This document shows, in pieces, positions 38,701-46,231 of a stretch of 46,271 nucleotides of DNA. The stretch spans positions 1-46,271 of the forward strand of contig CAJVCK010000009.1 in assembly GCA_910595805.1 (NCBI GenBank). Direction: 5' to 3'. A program made the translations under genes and the position numbers. The notes beneath the pieces are model-generated. The model was not told the DNA's origin. It saw only the letters and a program-made list of their open reading frames with translations, and ran no database searches. This DNA is from an uncultured Candidatus Thioglobus sp. (GTDB taxonomy: Bacteria > Pseudomonadota > Gammaproteobacteria > PS1 > Thioglobaceae). How positions within the stretch are numbered: the first letter of the stretch is position 1; each line of letters starts with the position of its first letter.

Positions 38701-38961
38701 TTACTCGCTTAGGACACCAGAACCTAACACAGCACCAACTGCAGCACCACTACTTTTGTCAATTTGGTGACCAACAGCAGCACCTAAAATTGGACCCTTA
38801 AGGCCTTCAGGCAATGGAATAATACCTACTACATCATCAACAATTTTTCCAATAGAACCCAATAGCCCCTCTAAATCGAATGAATTATCAGTTTCAGCTA
38901 ATGCTGGCTGAACGCTTAATAAAGTTGAAATTGCAACTGAAGCAATAATATTTTTTTTCAT
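38701..38961 (-). CDS. Small exported glycine-zipper-like protein
   Basis: An 86-residue protein from the ATG at 38961, chosen because GGGGAAAGAG lies just before it; an ATG 15 bases upstream is in frame. The N-terminus is a clear signal peptide (MKKNIIASVAISTLLSVQPALA). The mature part has a C-terminal run with regularly spaced glycines (GPILGAAVGHQ, then SGAAVGAVLGSGV), typical of glycine-zipper membrane-associating segments. I do not recognise a specific family. It could be an outer-membrane or periplasmic stress-type protein. Confidence 0.65.
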   Translation of the reverse strand: MKKNIIASVAISTLLSVQPALAETDNSFDLEGLLGSIGKIVDDVVGIIPLPEGLKGPILGAAVGHQIDKSSGAAVGAVLGSGVLSE

Positions 38962-39070
38962 TTTCTCTTTCCCCATTTTAATTAAACTTAGTCAATTATA
39001 ACTGAATATGCGTCATCACAATATAAAAATAGAATCTTTACATTTTATGTAGGTAAATAATCATTTAAAG

Positions 39071-39147
39071 TGGTAGTCACGGTCAGATTTGAACTGACGA
39101 CTTCCAGCATGTCATGCTGGCACTCTAACCAACTGAGTTACGCGACT
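39071..39147 (-). tRNA. tRNA-Val(GAC)
   Basis: A 77-base cloverleaf with encoded CCA. The acceptor stem AGTCGCG pairs with CGTGACT (one G-U), the anticodon stem CCAGC/GCTGG encloses the loop ATGACAT with anticodon GAC, the variable loop is 5 bases, and the T stem is GTCAG/CTGAC around TTCAAAT. It lies 66 bases downstream of pyrF on the same strand and has its own -10 box. Confidence 0.95.
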
Positions 39148-39188
39148 ATTTGATTGAAAGTTGACAACTGATAATTGGCAACGAGGAA

Positions 39189-39194
39189 ATTATA
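39189..39194 (-). promoter_or_regulatory. -10 box of tRNA-Val
   Basis: A perfect TATAAT on the minus strand, about 42 bases before the mature tRNA end. A weak CTAGCA lies 17 bases upstream. The promoter overlaps the region just after the pyrF stop. Confidence 0.45.
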
Positions 39195-39213
39195 CCTGTA
39201 AGAGCTGCGAGTG

Positions 39214-39909
39214 CTAGAAACAAGTTTTGATAATTTCTTGAATATTACTAGCAGCTGCGTACGGATCATCTGCATTTTTAATAGGACGGCCAACAACAAT
39301 ATAATCTGAACCTGATTTAAACGCAGTGGCAACATCTACAACACGTTTTTGATCATCATCATTCGCCACTGGACGTATTCCTGGCGTAACTGCAATCAGT
39401 TTGTTATCAACATACTCTCTTAAAAATGGCACCTCAAGTCCTGATGAAACTACGCCGTCACAACCTGCTTCAAAAGCTCTCTTAGCACGAGAAATAACCA
39501 AATCTTGTACATTGCAATCAAAGCCTAAATCATCAAGGTCACCCCTATCAAGGCTGGTAAGTGCGGTTACTGCGAGTATCTTAAGATCGCCTTTATTCTC
39601 TGCAGCCTTCTCCATGAGCGCTTGGTTGCCATGAATAGTAGCAAAAGTGGCACCATACTGACTTAGGCGCGAAATAGTTCTACCAACAGTTTCCGGTACA
39701 TCAAAAAATTTAAGATCAACAAAGACTTTTTTATCTTTTGCAATCAACCAATCCATTAATTGGAAATATTGACCAGTCATTAGCATTTCCATGCCAATTT
39801 TATAAAAAGTCACACTATCATCCAACTGATTAACTAAATCTTTAGCCTGCTCAACTTCTGGCACGTCTAGTGCAAAAATCAATCTATCTTCAATCTTAAT
39901 ATCTTTCAT
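39214..39909 (-). CDS. pyrF: Orotidine 5'-phosphate decarboxylase
   Basis: Final step of UMP synthesis. The 231-residue TIM-barrel protein has the catalytic array VDLKFFDVPETV with D65, K67 and D70, the opening RLIFALDVPEVEQA, and the phosphate-binding VTPGIRPV and DYIVVGRPI segments. It has an AAAGGA site 6 bases before the ATG and lies 9 bases downstream of the Sel1 reading frame, so it is probably transcribed with the envelope genes upstream, an unusual context for a pyrimidine gene. Confidence 0.96.
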   Translation of the reverse strand: MKDIKIEDRLIFALDVPEVEQAKDLVNQLDDSVTFYKIGMEMLMTGQYFQLMDWLIAKDKKVFVDLKFFDVPETVGRTISRLSQYGATFATIHGNQALMEKAAENKGDLKILAVTALTSLDRGDLDDLGFDCNVQDLVISRAKRAFEAGCDGVVSSGLEVPFLREYVDNKLIAVTPGIRPVANDDDQKRVVDVATAFKSGSDYIVVGRPIKNADDPYAAASNIQEIIKTCF

Positions 39910-39918
39910 TATTATCCT

Positions 39919-40209
39919 TTAGAAAACACCGCCACCAGAATAGCCATTCTCATTAGCCTTTCTAATCCAGTACTTTGATTGTTTTATGTCTTTTTCTATG
40001 CCTTTAGCAAGTGCATAAAAAATGCCTAAATTATACTGTGCTTTTGCATAATCTTGGTTGGCCGATTTTTGATACCAAGCGAAAGCCTGGTTAAGATCTT
40101 TTTTAGCCCCCATGCCAAGCTCGTACATTAATCCCAGCTCATACTGAGATTTAGCATTACCTTTTTTAGCTAGAGAAATAACTTCCTCTGGAGAAGAGCA
40201 GTCTTGCAA
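39919..40209 (-). CDS. Sel1-repeat reading frame without a standard start
   Basis: A 96-codon frame with two full Sel1 repeats (AKSQYELGLMYELGMGAKKD and AKAQYNLGIFYALAKGIEKD) and part of a third. No ATG precedes the repeats; the best start is TTG at 40209 with no ribosome site. The frame continues directly from the upstream 162-codon gene: its TAA stop (40218-40216), then two codons, then this TTG, all in one frame. It may be translated by reinitiation or stop readthrough, be the C-terminal half of a broken fusion gene, or reflect a sequence error at the TAA. No signal peptide of its own. Confidence 0.6.
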   Translation of the reverse strand: MQDCSSPEEVISLAKKGNAKSQYELGLMYELGMGAKKDLNQAFAWYQKSANQDYAKAQYNLGIFYALAKGIEKDIKQSKYWIRKANENGYSGGGVF

Positions 40210-40215
40210 GGAAAA

Positions 40216-40704
40216 TTATTCTGGAGAAACTTGAATCTGAACTTTGACAGTTTCAGAGGTTGGCTTATACTGTGTAGTGTATGAGAAAATTTGCCCATTA
40301 AAATCATATTTAACTAAATAATGTGCCAATCTACTTGCGGTAACACGTCGATATTTTGTCTCACAAACCTCTTTCCTAACAATATTTCCCGAATTAGACT
40401 GTGCGTTTTGAGCCATAGAGGCACCTAATAAGGCACCTACAATTGCAGCCTGCTTTTTTTTCTTTTTCTTACTAGACAAACTGTTACCAATTAAACCGCC
40501 TACAATTGCACCACCTAATGGGCTCATTGCATTATTATTTTGATAAAATTCTTTAATATAACACTCTTGGTAAGGCTCTTTTATAAAGCGATCTTGGTAA
40601 ATTCTTTCAACCGAAACGATAGGCGCTTCACTAGAATAACTACCAGCAATAGTAAAAGAGCTGACTAGAAATAATGGTAACAATAATAAAATAATCTTTT
40701 TCAT
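40216..40704 (-). CDS. Exported glycine-zipper protein, paralog of the adjacent lipoprotein
   Basis: A 162-residue protein with a signal peptide (MKKIILLLLPLFLVSSFTIAG). The middle holds a glycine-zipper pair, PLGGAIVGGLIGNSL and AAIVGALLGAS, separated by six lysines. The flanks, EPYQECY before and CETKYRRVTASRLAHYLVKY after, are shared with the 183-residue lipoprotein just upstream, including two cysteines. Glycine-zipper outer-membrane proteins of this kind include SlyB and the Rickettsia 17-kDa antigen. It starts 26 bases after the lipoprotein gene. Confidence 0.8.
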   Translation of the reverse strand: MKKIILLLLPLFLVSSFTIAGSYSSEAPIVSVERIYQDRFIKEPYQECYIKEFYQNNNAMSPLGGAIVGGLIGNSLSSKKKKKKQAAIVGALLGASMAQNAQSNSGNIVRKEVCETKYRRVTASRLAHYLVKYDFNGQIFSYTTQYKPTSETVKVQIQVSPE

Positions 40705-40730
40705 ACTTTTAATATTACCATAAAAACTGA

Positions 40731-41282
40731 CTAATTGGAAATCTTACCTTTATACGCCTCAGGCACAACAATGACTTTTACTTTGAGTTTATCATCTGAA
40801 TTTGGCTTCTTATTAGTTGTATAAGTATAAGTATTGCCTTCATATTCATATTCAACTAAATAGTGCATCAAACGAGATTCTTTTTTGTTTCGGTGTTTGG
40901 TTTCACAAAACTCCACTGAAGCAATATGACTGTCTTTAGAGGTATTAAAAAAACTTGTAATTAGACTAGCTTCATTTTGATTTTTGTCGTATTTCTTAGT
41001 GTAGCACTCTTGATAGGCCTCACGTGTATTAAAATCTTTCTTAATTTCTTTAACTGAAACAATGGACACATCTTCAATGTGTCTTCCCTTAGCGCTAATG
41101 ATTCGATTTGAGACTTTGCTTAATTCTGGAACATCGACTTTATCCTTAACTACAGAATCTGATTTTGTTATAAAAGAAGTTATAGGGTCAGTAAAAGAAA
41201 CTATAGGATCAGTAATTGATGACAATGTACAACCTGCCAACAGAAAATTTAATAATAAGAAAAAAACAGCTGTATACCTCAT
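40731..41282 (-). CDS. Lipoprotein, paralog of the glycine-zipper protein without the zipper
   Basis: A 183-residue predicted lipoprotein: hydrophobic leader ending in the lipobox LAGC (residues 15-18), followed by TLSS, with no Asp at +2, so outer-membrane sorting is expected. Its body has VSIVSVKEIKKDF, AYQECYTKKY, CETKHRNKKESRLMHYLVEY and YTYTTNKKPNSDDKLKVKV, aligning with the next gene. The segment that holds the glycine zipper there is replaced by a short non-glycine stretch. It appears to head the operon with the zipper protein, the Sel1 frame and pyrF. Function unknown. Confidence 0.8.
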   Translation of the reverse strand: MRYTAVFFLLLNFLLAGCTLSSITDPIVSFTDPITSFITKSDSVVKDKVDVPELSKVSNRIISAKGRHIEDVSIVSVKEIKKDFNTREAYQECYTKKYDKNQNEASLITSFFNTSKDSHIASVEFCETKHRNKKESRLMHYLVEYEYEGNTYTYTTNKKPNSDDKLKVKVIVVPEAYKGKISN

Positions 41283-41327
41283 AATCCCCGCAACTTTTGT
41301 ATGGATACAAATTTAATTAAAAGTTCC

Positions 41328-41363
41328 ATTATATATCTATATAAAAAATAAAAACAATATAAT
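41328..41363. promoter_or_regulatory. Back-to-back promoters between the lipoprotein and DsbA-like genes
   Basis: On the minus strand TTGTTT (41357-41352) and TATAAT (41333-41328) are 18 bases apart and drive the lipoprotein operon. On the plus strand a TATAAT (41358-41363) directly abuts that -35 box and lies 10 bases before the ATG of the DsbA-like gene. The two promoters are so close that polymerase could hardly occupy both at once. Confidence 0.5.
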
Positions 41364-41373
41364 CGTAACTATC

Positions 41374-41997
41374 ATGACTATTACATCAAAATCAACTCTG
41401 TACTATACTCATGACCCTATGTGCTCTTGGTGTTGGGGGTTTGACAAAACTTGGCAACAAGTCAAAAATTCACTACCAAGTTCTATATATATACAATATG
41501 TGCTAGGTGGATTGGCTCCTGACAGTAGCGAGCCTATGTCGAATCAAATGCGAAAATACATTCAAATAAATTGGCAAAAAATTGAAAAAGAGATTCCAGG
41601 CACTAAGTTTAATTATGATTTTTGGAAAAATTGTACGCCTAAACGGTCTACCTACCCCGCCTGTCGTGCAGTTATTTCAGTAAAAAAACAAAAACCTGAA
41701 TTAGAAGCATTGATGATTAAACTTATCCAGCACGCATATTATTTAGAGGCTAAAAATCCTTCAAAAAACTCAACGTTAATATCTTTAGCAAAGTTACTTG
41801 ATTTAAATATAGAACAATTTACTCAAGATCTTAATTCTAAACCTACACAACAACAACTACTAGATGATATTTCACTCATGCAGTCGCTTAATGTTACAAG
41901 CTTTCCATCTTTAACATTGAAGACAGGGTCAACCCTGAAATCTATTAATATTGACTACAATAATACAGATTTCATCTTAAATCAAATCATTGCTTGA
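41374..41997 (+). CDS. DsbA-family thioredoxin-fold protein
   Basis: A 207-residue protein with an N-terminal thioredoxin-like active site CSWCWGF (C17 and C20) in YYTHDPMCSWCWGFDKTW. The body is helical as in DsbA/FrnE-type proteins, and a cis-proline-like SFPSLTL appears near residue 172. No signal peptide is seen, so it probably acts in the cytoplasm, like FrnE or glutathione-transferase-kappa relatives. It has no ribosome site and a -10 box ends 10 bases before the ATG, so it may be leaderless. Its stop overlaps the tRNA-Arg promoter. Confidence 0.8.
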   Translation: MTITSKSTLYYTHDPMCSWCWGFDKTWQQVKNSLPSSIYIQYVLGGLAPDSSEPMSNQMRKYIQINWQKIEKEIPGTKFNYDFWKNCTPKRSTYPACRAVISVKKQKPELEALMIKLIQHAYYLEAKNPSKNSTLISLAKLLDLNIEQFTQDLNSKPTQQQLLDDISLMQSLNVTSFPSLTLKTGSTLKSINIDYNNTDFILNQIIA

Positions 41998-42022
41998 GTT
42001 TATCACGCTATCAACCGATAAT
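41994..42022 (+). promoter_or_regulatory. Promoter of tRNA-Arg
   Basis: TTGAGT (41994-41999) and GATAAT (42017-42022) are separated by 17 bases. The expected start is 7-8 bases on, next to the tRNA 5' end. The -35 overlaps the stop codon of the DsbA-like gene. Confidence 0.7.
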
Positions 42023-42031
42023 ACCAACCTT

Positions 42032-42108
42032 GCCTTCGTAGCTCAGCTGGATAGAGCAGCCGCCTCCTAAGCGGCAGGTCAGCCGTTCGAATCGGCTCGA
42101 GGGCACCA
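42032..42108 (+). tRNA. tRNA-Arg(CCT)
   Basis: A 77-base cloverleaf with encoded CCA. The acceptor stem GCCTTCG pairs with CGAGGGC (one G-U), the anticodon stem GCCGC/GCGGC encloses CTCCTAA with anticodon CCT, and the T arm has TTCGAAT. It decodes the AGG arginine codon. Confidence 0.95.
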
Positions 42109-42179
42109 TATCAAAAACTTATTCCACAAGTAATTAACAGGTGTAGAATCAAATTATATAGAATAGTAGGAGTATCGTA

Positions 42180-42431
42180 ATGACTCAGAAACTCAATAAA
42201 AAAGCGTTAGCATTGGCGCTTGGACTAATGTGGTCACTAGGTGTATTGTTCATGTCAGCAATCGCATTAACCACAGAAAGCTACCTACACAATATAGTAG
42301 ATTTTATCGCAACTATTTACTTGGGATATTCACTTAGTTTTGGAGGTATTATTACTGGTATGGTTTGGGGATTTTTTGACGCAGCTATTGGTGGCTATGT
42401 CTTTGCCTGGCTTTACAATAGATTTAATTAG
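42180..42431 (+). CDS. Small membrane protein of the 'bacteriophage holin' family
   Basis: An 83-residue protein with two hydrophobic stretches (about residues 9-31 and 43-77, the second likely two helices) and a conserved-looking FFDAAIGGYVFAWLYNRF end. It resembles small chromosomal proteins often labelled 'bacteriophage holin', found in many bacteria outside any prophage; no phage gene is nearby, so a lysis role is not supported. An AGGAG site lies 8 bases before the ATG. Likely an inner-membrane protein of unknown role. Confidence 0.72.
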   Translation: MTQKLNKKALALALGLMWSLGVLFMSAIALTTESYLHNIVDFIATIYLGYSLSFGGIITGMVWGFFDAAIGGYVFAWLYNRFN

Positions 42432-42443
42432 AATGTTATACTG

Positions 42444-44198
42444 TTAAAATAATGATTCAAAAAATCCTGGAGATTCTTTAGGTTTTTCTACATTGATTTT
42501 TTTTGCTTTTTCAATCTCTTCTTGTTTAAGCACTTCAAAACTAGCCAATAATGTTTGAATTTCTGCTTTCACGCGAGCGTCAATTTCTCTATTAACGTTA
42601 TCTGTTTCTTTCTTTATTTTAGCAACTACTGCATATTCCTCAGTCCTAAAACGACTCAATATTTTAGACTTGTCTTGTTGATATTTTTGATTCAAAGCCT
42701 GCTCTTTCTTATTATAAGGGCCTTTTAATTTATTCTTTTGTACTTGGTGTGTACGCGCACTTTTCGCCTTAAGATCAGCTAAAGCCTTGATGCCATGTGA
42801 CTTAGTTCTTTTAATAGTACTTTTTAAATTATTAGCAATAGACTCTACTTTTAAATCTCTTTTGGCATAAAGTTTATTACCAGACTTATTTTCATATGAG
42901 ATTTGCTCTTGTTCAATCTGCTGATTAATCTTAGCCAAGTATTGTCTATTTTCAAGTTCTCTTGCAGATTTTCTAGCAAGTTTTGCACTACTATATTCAG
43001 TATTTAAACGGTCTAATATTAAATTTTCTTTTTCAACAAGTCTTTTTTCAAAGGTATTGCTGTATTTTAGAATCTTGTCATCAAGCTTTGGATATGACTG
43101 TTTCACAATCTTCTGATTTTTTTCCTTCTCTCTTATTTCAATAATTAAAGCATCGGCAATACGCTGAGCCTCTAATTCTGCAATCCTATTGTCGATAATC
43201 TTTTTGTTCGCTTCTCTTAACAATTTAACATCACTTTTCAGATAGTCTATCTTATTCTGAAATTTCAATTTAATGGTGGCTACGTCAACCTGATAAGCGG
43301 CCTCTAATTGTTTGCCTTGCTGCTTTAATTGATAGTAATTGTCAGGCTCAACGCTAAGTATTTTCTTGATTGATTCTTTGCGAGCAGCACTTGTAGCATC
43401 AAGAGCCATGTCCTCCACTCTAGAAATAATATTGTTACTTCTAACACTTGATAACATCTTAAGTTCAGCAATTTTTAACGCGGTTTCTGCATCTAATAAA
43501 CGAGTCTTATGCCTTAATTCATTACTCATTTCTTTTACCAAGCTTTTCTTGCTAATTGGTAAGCTTTTTTCTAAACTTGATAAGTCCAATGCTAGTTGCT
43601 CATCAATGTCTTTATTCCTAATTTGATCAGCAATCACACTATTCTTTTGTGTGGCAATTGTAGCTTCTTTAATTTTGTTTATCTTTTTTTGCTTTTCTTG
43701 ATCTAACTCAAAGTCAAAGTCAGAACCAGAGCTAGACGAAAACAAATCATTATTCATTACTGGGGCTTCGTCATTATTATTAAAGAAATTATCAAAATTT
43801 TGAGGTTTGACAGATGACGTGTCAAAAATTGTACCAAGTGGTTGTGGAGCTTGAGAATCACTCTCGGTAAAAAAGTTATCGAAATCTGCTGGCTCTCCAA
43901 CAATTCCAGAATTATAAAAACCATATAACAAATCGTTTTTATCTAGAGATGCCCCTGGTTTTTCAGTAGTAGCATTGGTGATGCTTTCTTTTGGTGAAAA
44001 ATTGGCTGGTAAGTTAGTTATTTTACTTTCTTTCTGCACCATAGGAGGTTGTACAGATTGCACACCCCATACTTCTGGTGCGTCAAAAATTGTACCAAAT
44101 GGCCTTTCTGATACTATATTGGTTGACTGTTGATCTACTTCACAGCCAGTCAATATTAACGAACTTGCTATCAAATAATAACGTAGTGAGTTTTTCAC
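42444..44198 (-). CDS. Large coiled-coil lipoprotein, paralog of its upstream neighbour
   Basis: A 584-residue protein starting with GTG. The signal peptide ends in the lipobox LTGC (16-19); no other cysteine is present. Residues about 20-160 are acidic and low in structure, with recurring FGTIFD, LGTIFD and DFDNFF/NFDNFF motifs. From about residue 165 to 560 the chain is a nearly continuous Lys/Glu/Ala-rich coiled coil, and it ends ESPGFFESLF. The coiled-coil part aligns with the upstream 487-residue lipoprotein (ANKKIIDNRIAELEAQRIA against SNKELLKIRAAELERERVA). Outer-membrane anchoring is expected. I do not recognise a known family. Confidence 0.78.
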   Translation of the reverse strand: MKNSLRYYLIASSLILTGCEVDQQSTNIVSERPFGTIFDAPEVWGVQSVQPPMVQKESKITNLPANFSPKESITNATTEKPGASLDKNDLLYGFYNSGIVGEPADFDNFFTESDSQAPQPLGTIFDTSSVKPQNFDNFFNNNDEAPVMNNDLFSSSSGSDFDFELDQEKQKKINKIKEATIATQKNSVIADQIRNKDIDEQLALDLSSLEKSLPISKKSLVKEMSNELRHKTRLLDAETALKIAELKMLSSVRSNNIISRVEDMALDATSAARKESIKKILSVEPDNYYQLKQQGKQLEAAYQVDVATIKLKFQNKIDYLKSDVKLLREANKKIIDNRIAELEAQRIADALIIEIREKEKNQKIVKQSYPKLDDKILKYSNTFEKRLVEKENLILDRLNTEYSSAKLARKSARELENRQYLAKINQQIEQEQISYENKSGNKLYAKRDLKVESIANNLKSTIKRTKSHGIKALADLKAKSARTHQVQKNKLKGPYNKKEQALNQKYQQDKSKILSRFRTEEYAVVAKIKKETDNVNREIDARVKAEIQTLLASFEVLKQEEIEKAKKINVEKPKESPGFFESLF

Positions 44199-44261
44199 AA
44201 TTTACAATGTCTTTAAACTTATATATCTTTTAATGAAATTTGTCTTTTATGTGTCTAGATA

Positions 44262-45725
44262 TTACTTAACCGCTGATTTACTTTTGGATTTAATATCAGC
44301 TCTAATCTGTTTTTTGATAACATCTATTGCTTTTCTTTCTTTAATAAGAAGCTCTCTTTCTCTGGCTTTAGCTTTAGATATAATTGAAGATTTATCTTTC
44401 TTAGATTGACCAATTAAGCTTTTTTTATCTTTCTCGTATTGATTTTTCAGGTCTGTCACTTTTTGTTTGTGTTGCGCCTGATTATCTGATTCAAGTTGAG
44501 ATAAAGAATTCTTTCTCTCTGCGTAGACTCCTCTAATAGCTGATTCTAATCTTTCATCAATTGTTGTAATTTTAGCATCTCTTTCAGAAATCAGATTATC
44601 ACGCATCTTGTTGCCGGCAGTTTTTTTAGCTTCTGTAATTTCATTATTTAAACTGGCTTTATAGGATTTTTCTTTAGCAGCTCTTTTTGCCTTACCTTGT
44701 TCGTGCTTTGAGGCAATTGCAGACAAAACAGACTCTTCTTGCTTGGATAGTTTTGATTTGGTGTTTTTGCTGTATTCATCAGCTTCCGCTTTAAACTTTG
44801 CAATCAACTTTTCAATCATTGCTTGGTTTTTTGCTTTTGCTCTTTTTTCAATCTCAATAGCTTTAGCAACACGTTCTCTTTCTAATTCTGCTGCTCTAAT
44901 TTTTAGTAACTCCTTATTGGATTGCTTCATTGCGCGAATATTTTGCGCCATAATCTTTAATTGTTTTTCCCTTTCCTTATCAAGCTCTATTTTTGTATTT
45001 GATAACTTGTTAAGATACTGCTCTTCAAGTTTTCTTTCATTGTCCTTGAAAACATAAAATCTATCTAGCTCAGTAGCAAGCGCTTTTTTCATCAATCTAC
45101 TTTCTACTTCGCTTTGTGCATCTGAAATTTTTCGTTCTACCGATGAAATCGCTTTTATTCGTTGACCTTTAACATCAGATTTAATCTGGGCAATATTGTC
45201 TTGAGTCTCTGAGTCTAGCGTTTTAATTTTTGTTTCAAGCTCAGCCTTTATAATTTTTGCAAGATTTTGCTCTTCAGATTTTAATTGTTCATTTAAGATG
45301 TTTAATTCATTTTTTAATCTAGCCTCAACATCTTCTAATCTAGTTTGCTTAGCTATCTTAGCAACTACCTTGGCATTGATATTACTAACTTTAACTGCTT
45401 CAATTCTTCGCTTGCGCTCTGCCTCAGCGTCAAGCTTAATTTTAGCAATAGCTTTTTGCTGGTCTTCAGTTAATTTAGGGTATTTTTTAGCAACAGCTGA
45501 CTGAGTAGCGCTCTTTTTAACAGGATCTTTTTTACCAGCACTCTTAGAATTGTCTTCGTCATCACCAAACCAGGAGCTAAAAAACCCTGAAGATTCTTTA
45601 GCCTCAGAAGAACTGGCCTCTGTAGGTGTAGGCTTTGTTTCTTCTCCGGTTAATGAACAACCTGTCAAGAAAAGAGAACTGACTAACAATGAACTTAATA
45701 AAATCTTGTCTGTAATAATACGCAC
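44262..45725 (-). CDS. Large coiled-coil lipoprotein
   Basis: A 487-residue protein starting with GTG after an AGGGG site. The lipobox LTGC is at residues 20-23, with Ser at +2, so outer-membrane sorting is expected; there is no other cysteine. A short Ser/Glu-rich linker carries SGFFSSWFGDDED at about residue 45, then from residue 75 the chain is a long charged coiled coil up to the basic end KSKSKSAVK. It is a paralog of the downstream 584-residue lipoprotein, with a 63-base gap, so the two are probably cotranscribed. Its promoter nearly duplicates that of the 72-residue lipoprotein. Confidence 0.78.
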   Translation of the reverse strand: MRIITDKILLSSLLVSSLFLTGCSLTGEETKPTPTEASSSEAKESSGFFSSWFGDDEDNSKSAGKKDPVKKSATQSAVAKKYPKLTEDQQKAIAKIKLDAEAERKRRIEAVKVSNINAKVVAKIAKQTRLEDVEARLKNELNILNEQLKSEEQNLAKIIKAELETKIKTLDSETQDNIAQIKSDVKGQRIKAISSVERKISDAQSEVESRLMKKALATELDRFYVFKDNERKLEEQYLNKLSNTKIELDKEREKQLKIMAQNIRAMKQSNKELLKIRAAELERERVAKAIEIEKRAKAKNQAMIEKLIAKFKAEADEYSKNTKSKLSKQEESVLSAIASKHEQGKAKRAAKEKSYKASLNNEITEAKKTAGNKMRDNLISERDAKITTIDERLESAIRGVYAERKNSLSQLESDNQAQHKQKVTDLKNQYEKDKKSLIGQSKKDKSSIISKAKARERELLIKERKAIDVIKKQIRADIKSKSKSAVK

Positions 45726-45760
45726 ACTATACCCCTGATTTAGATATGAATAATTTACTC

Positions 45761-45788
45761 ATTATCACCATTAAACCCACTGTGTCAA
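45761..45788 (-). promoter_or_regulatory. Promoter of the 487-aa lipoprotein gene
   Basis: On the minus strand TTGACA (45788-45783) and GATAAT (45766-45761) are separated by 16 bases. The block ATTATCACCATTAAA (45761-45775) and GTGTCAA (45782-45788) recur at the promoter of the next lipoprotein gene. Confidence 0.75.
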
Positions 45789-45850
45789 GTGTTTACCCCG
45801 CTGAATTGAGACAAGGGCAATGGCTTTACTGTTATTTTTTTACAAATTCT

Positions 45851-46069
45851 TTATTCTGAACCGCCAAATAGAGAGCCAAAGTAATCGGAGACCGAAGTAC
45901 CAGTAGATGATACTGATTCTGATACAGTATTACCTGCATTAGTAATTGCTGATTCTGCTTCAGCTGAAGCTTCAGTAATTGAATCACCCATAGAAGAAAG
46001 ACTGCAGCCAGTTAAAAAAAGAAAACTACCAAATAAAGAACCTAATAAAATTTTTTTGTTAAAACCCAT
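45851..46069 (-). CDS. Small lipoprotein (72 aa)
   Basis: A 72-residue predicted lipoprotein. The signal peptide MGFNKKILLGSLFGSFLFLTGC ends in a lipobox at residues 19-22, followed by SLSS. The mature part is Ser/Thr/Ala-rich with acidic residues, probably helical or disordered, and ends SDYFGSLFGGSE, which resembles the GFFxSxF motifs in the two large lipoproteins. An AGGAG site lies 7 bases before the ATG. Its promoter is nearly the same as that of the 487-residue lipoprotein gene. Function unknown. Confidence 0.75.
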   Translation of the reverse strand: MGFNKKILLGSLFGSFLFLTGCSLSSMGDSITEASAEAESAITNAGNTVSESVSSTGTSVSDYFGSLFGGSE

Positions 46070-46110
46070 TTATATACTCCTGATAAAATTTAAATAAAAT
46101 ACAAAGGTCT

Positions 46111-46138
46111 ATTATCACCATTAAAATTTTGGTGTCAA
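46111..46138 (-). promoter_or_regulatory. Promoter of the 72-aa lipoprotein gene
   Basis: On the minus strand TTGACA (46138-46133) and GATAAT (46116-46111) with a 16-base spacer. Fifteen bases around the -10 and seven around the -35 match the promoter at 45761-45788. Confidence 0.75.
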
Positions 46139-46197
46139 CGGTTATCTTGTAATAATATTAACAATCATACACATGTTTTGTTTTATCTTTGATTCTG

Positions 46198-46203
46198 TAT
46201 AAT
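46198..46203 (+). promoter_or_regulatory. -10 box of aroC
   Basis: A perfect TATAAT 28 bases before the aroC start. A weak TGTTTT lies 18 bases upstream. Confidence 0.45.
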
Positions 46204-46231
46204 CGTCACAACATTGTTACTAGGAATACAC

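Noticed and set aside
42180..42431. Prophage remnant, from the 'holin' label of the 83-aa membrane protein
   Set aside because: No integrase, phage structural or lysis genes nearby, and no attachment-site duplication of tRNA-Arg was seen.
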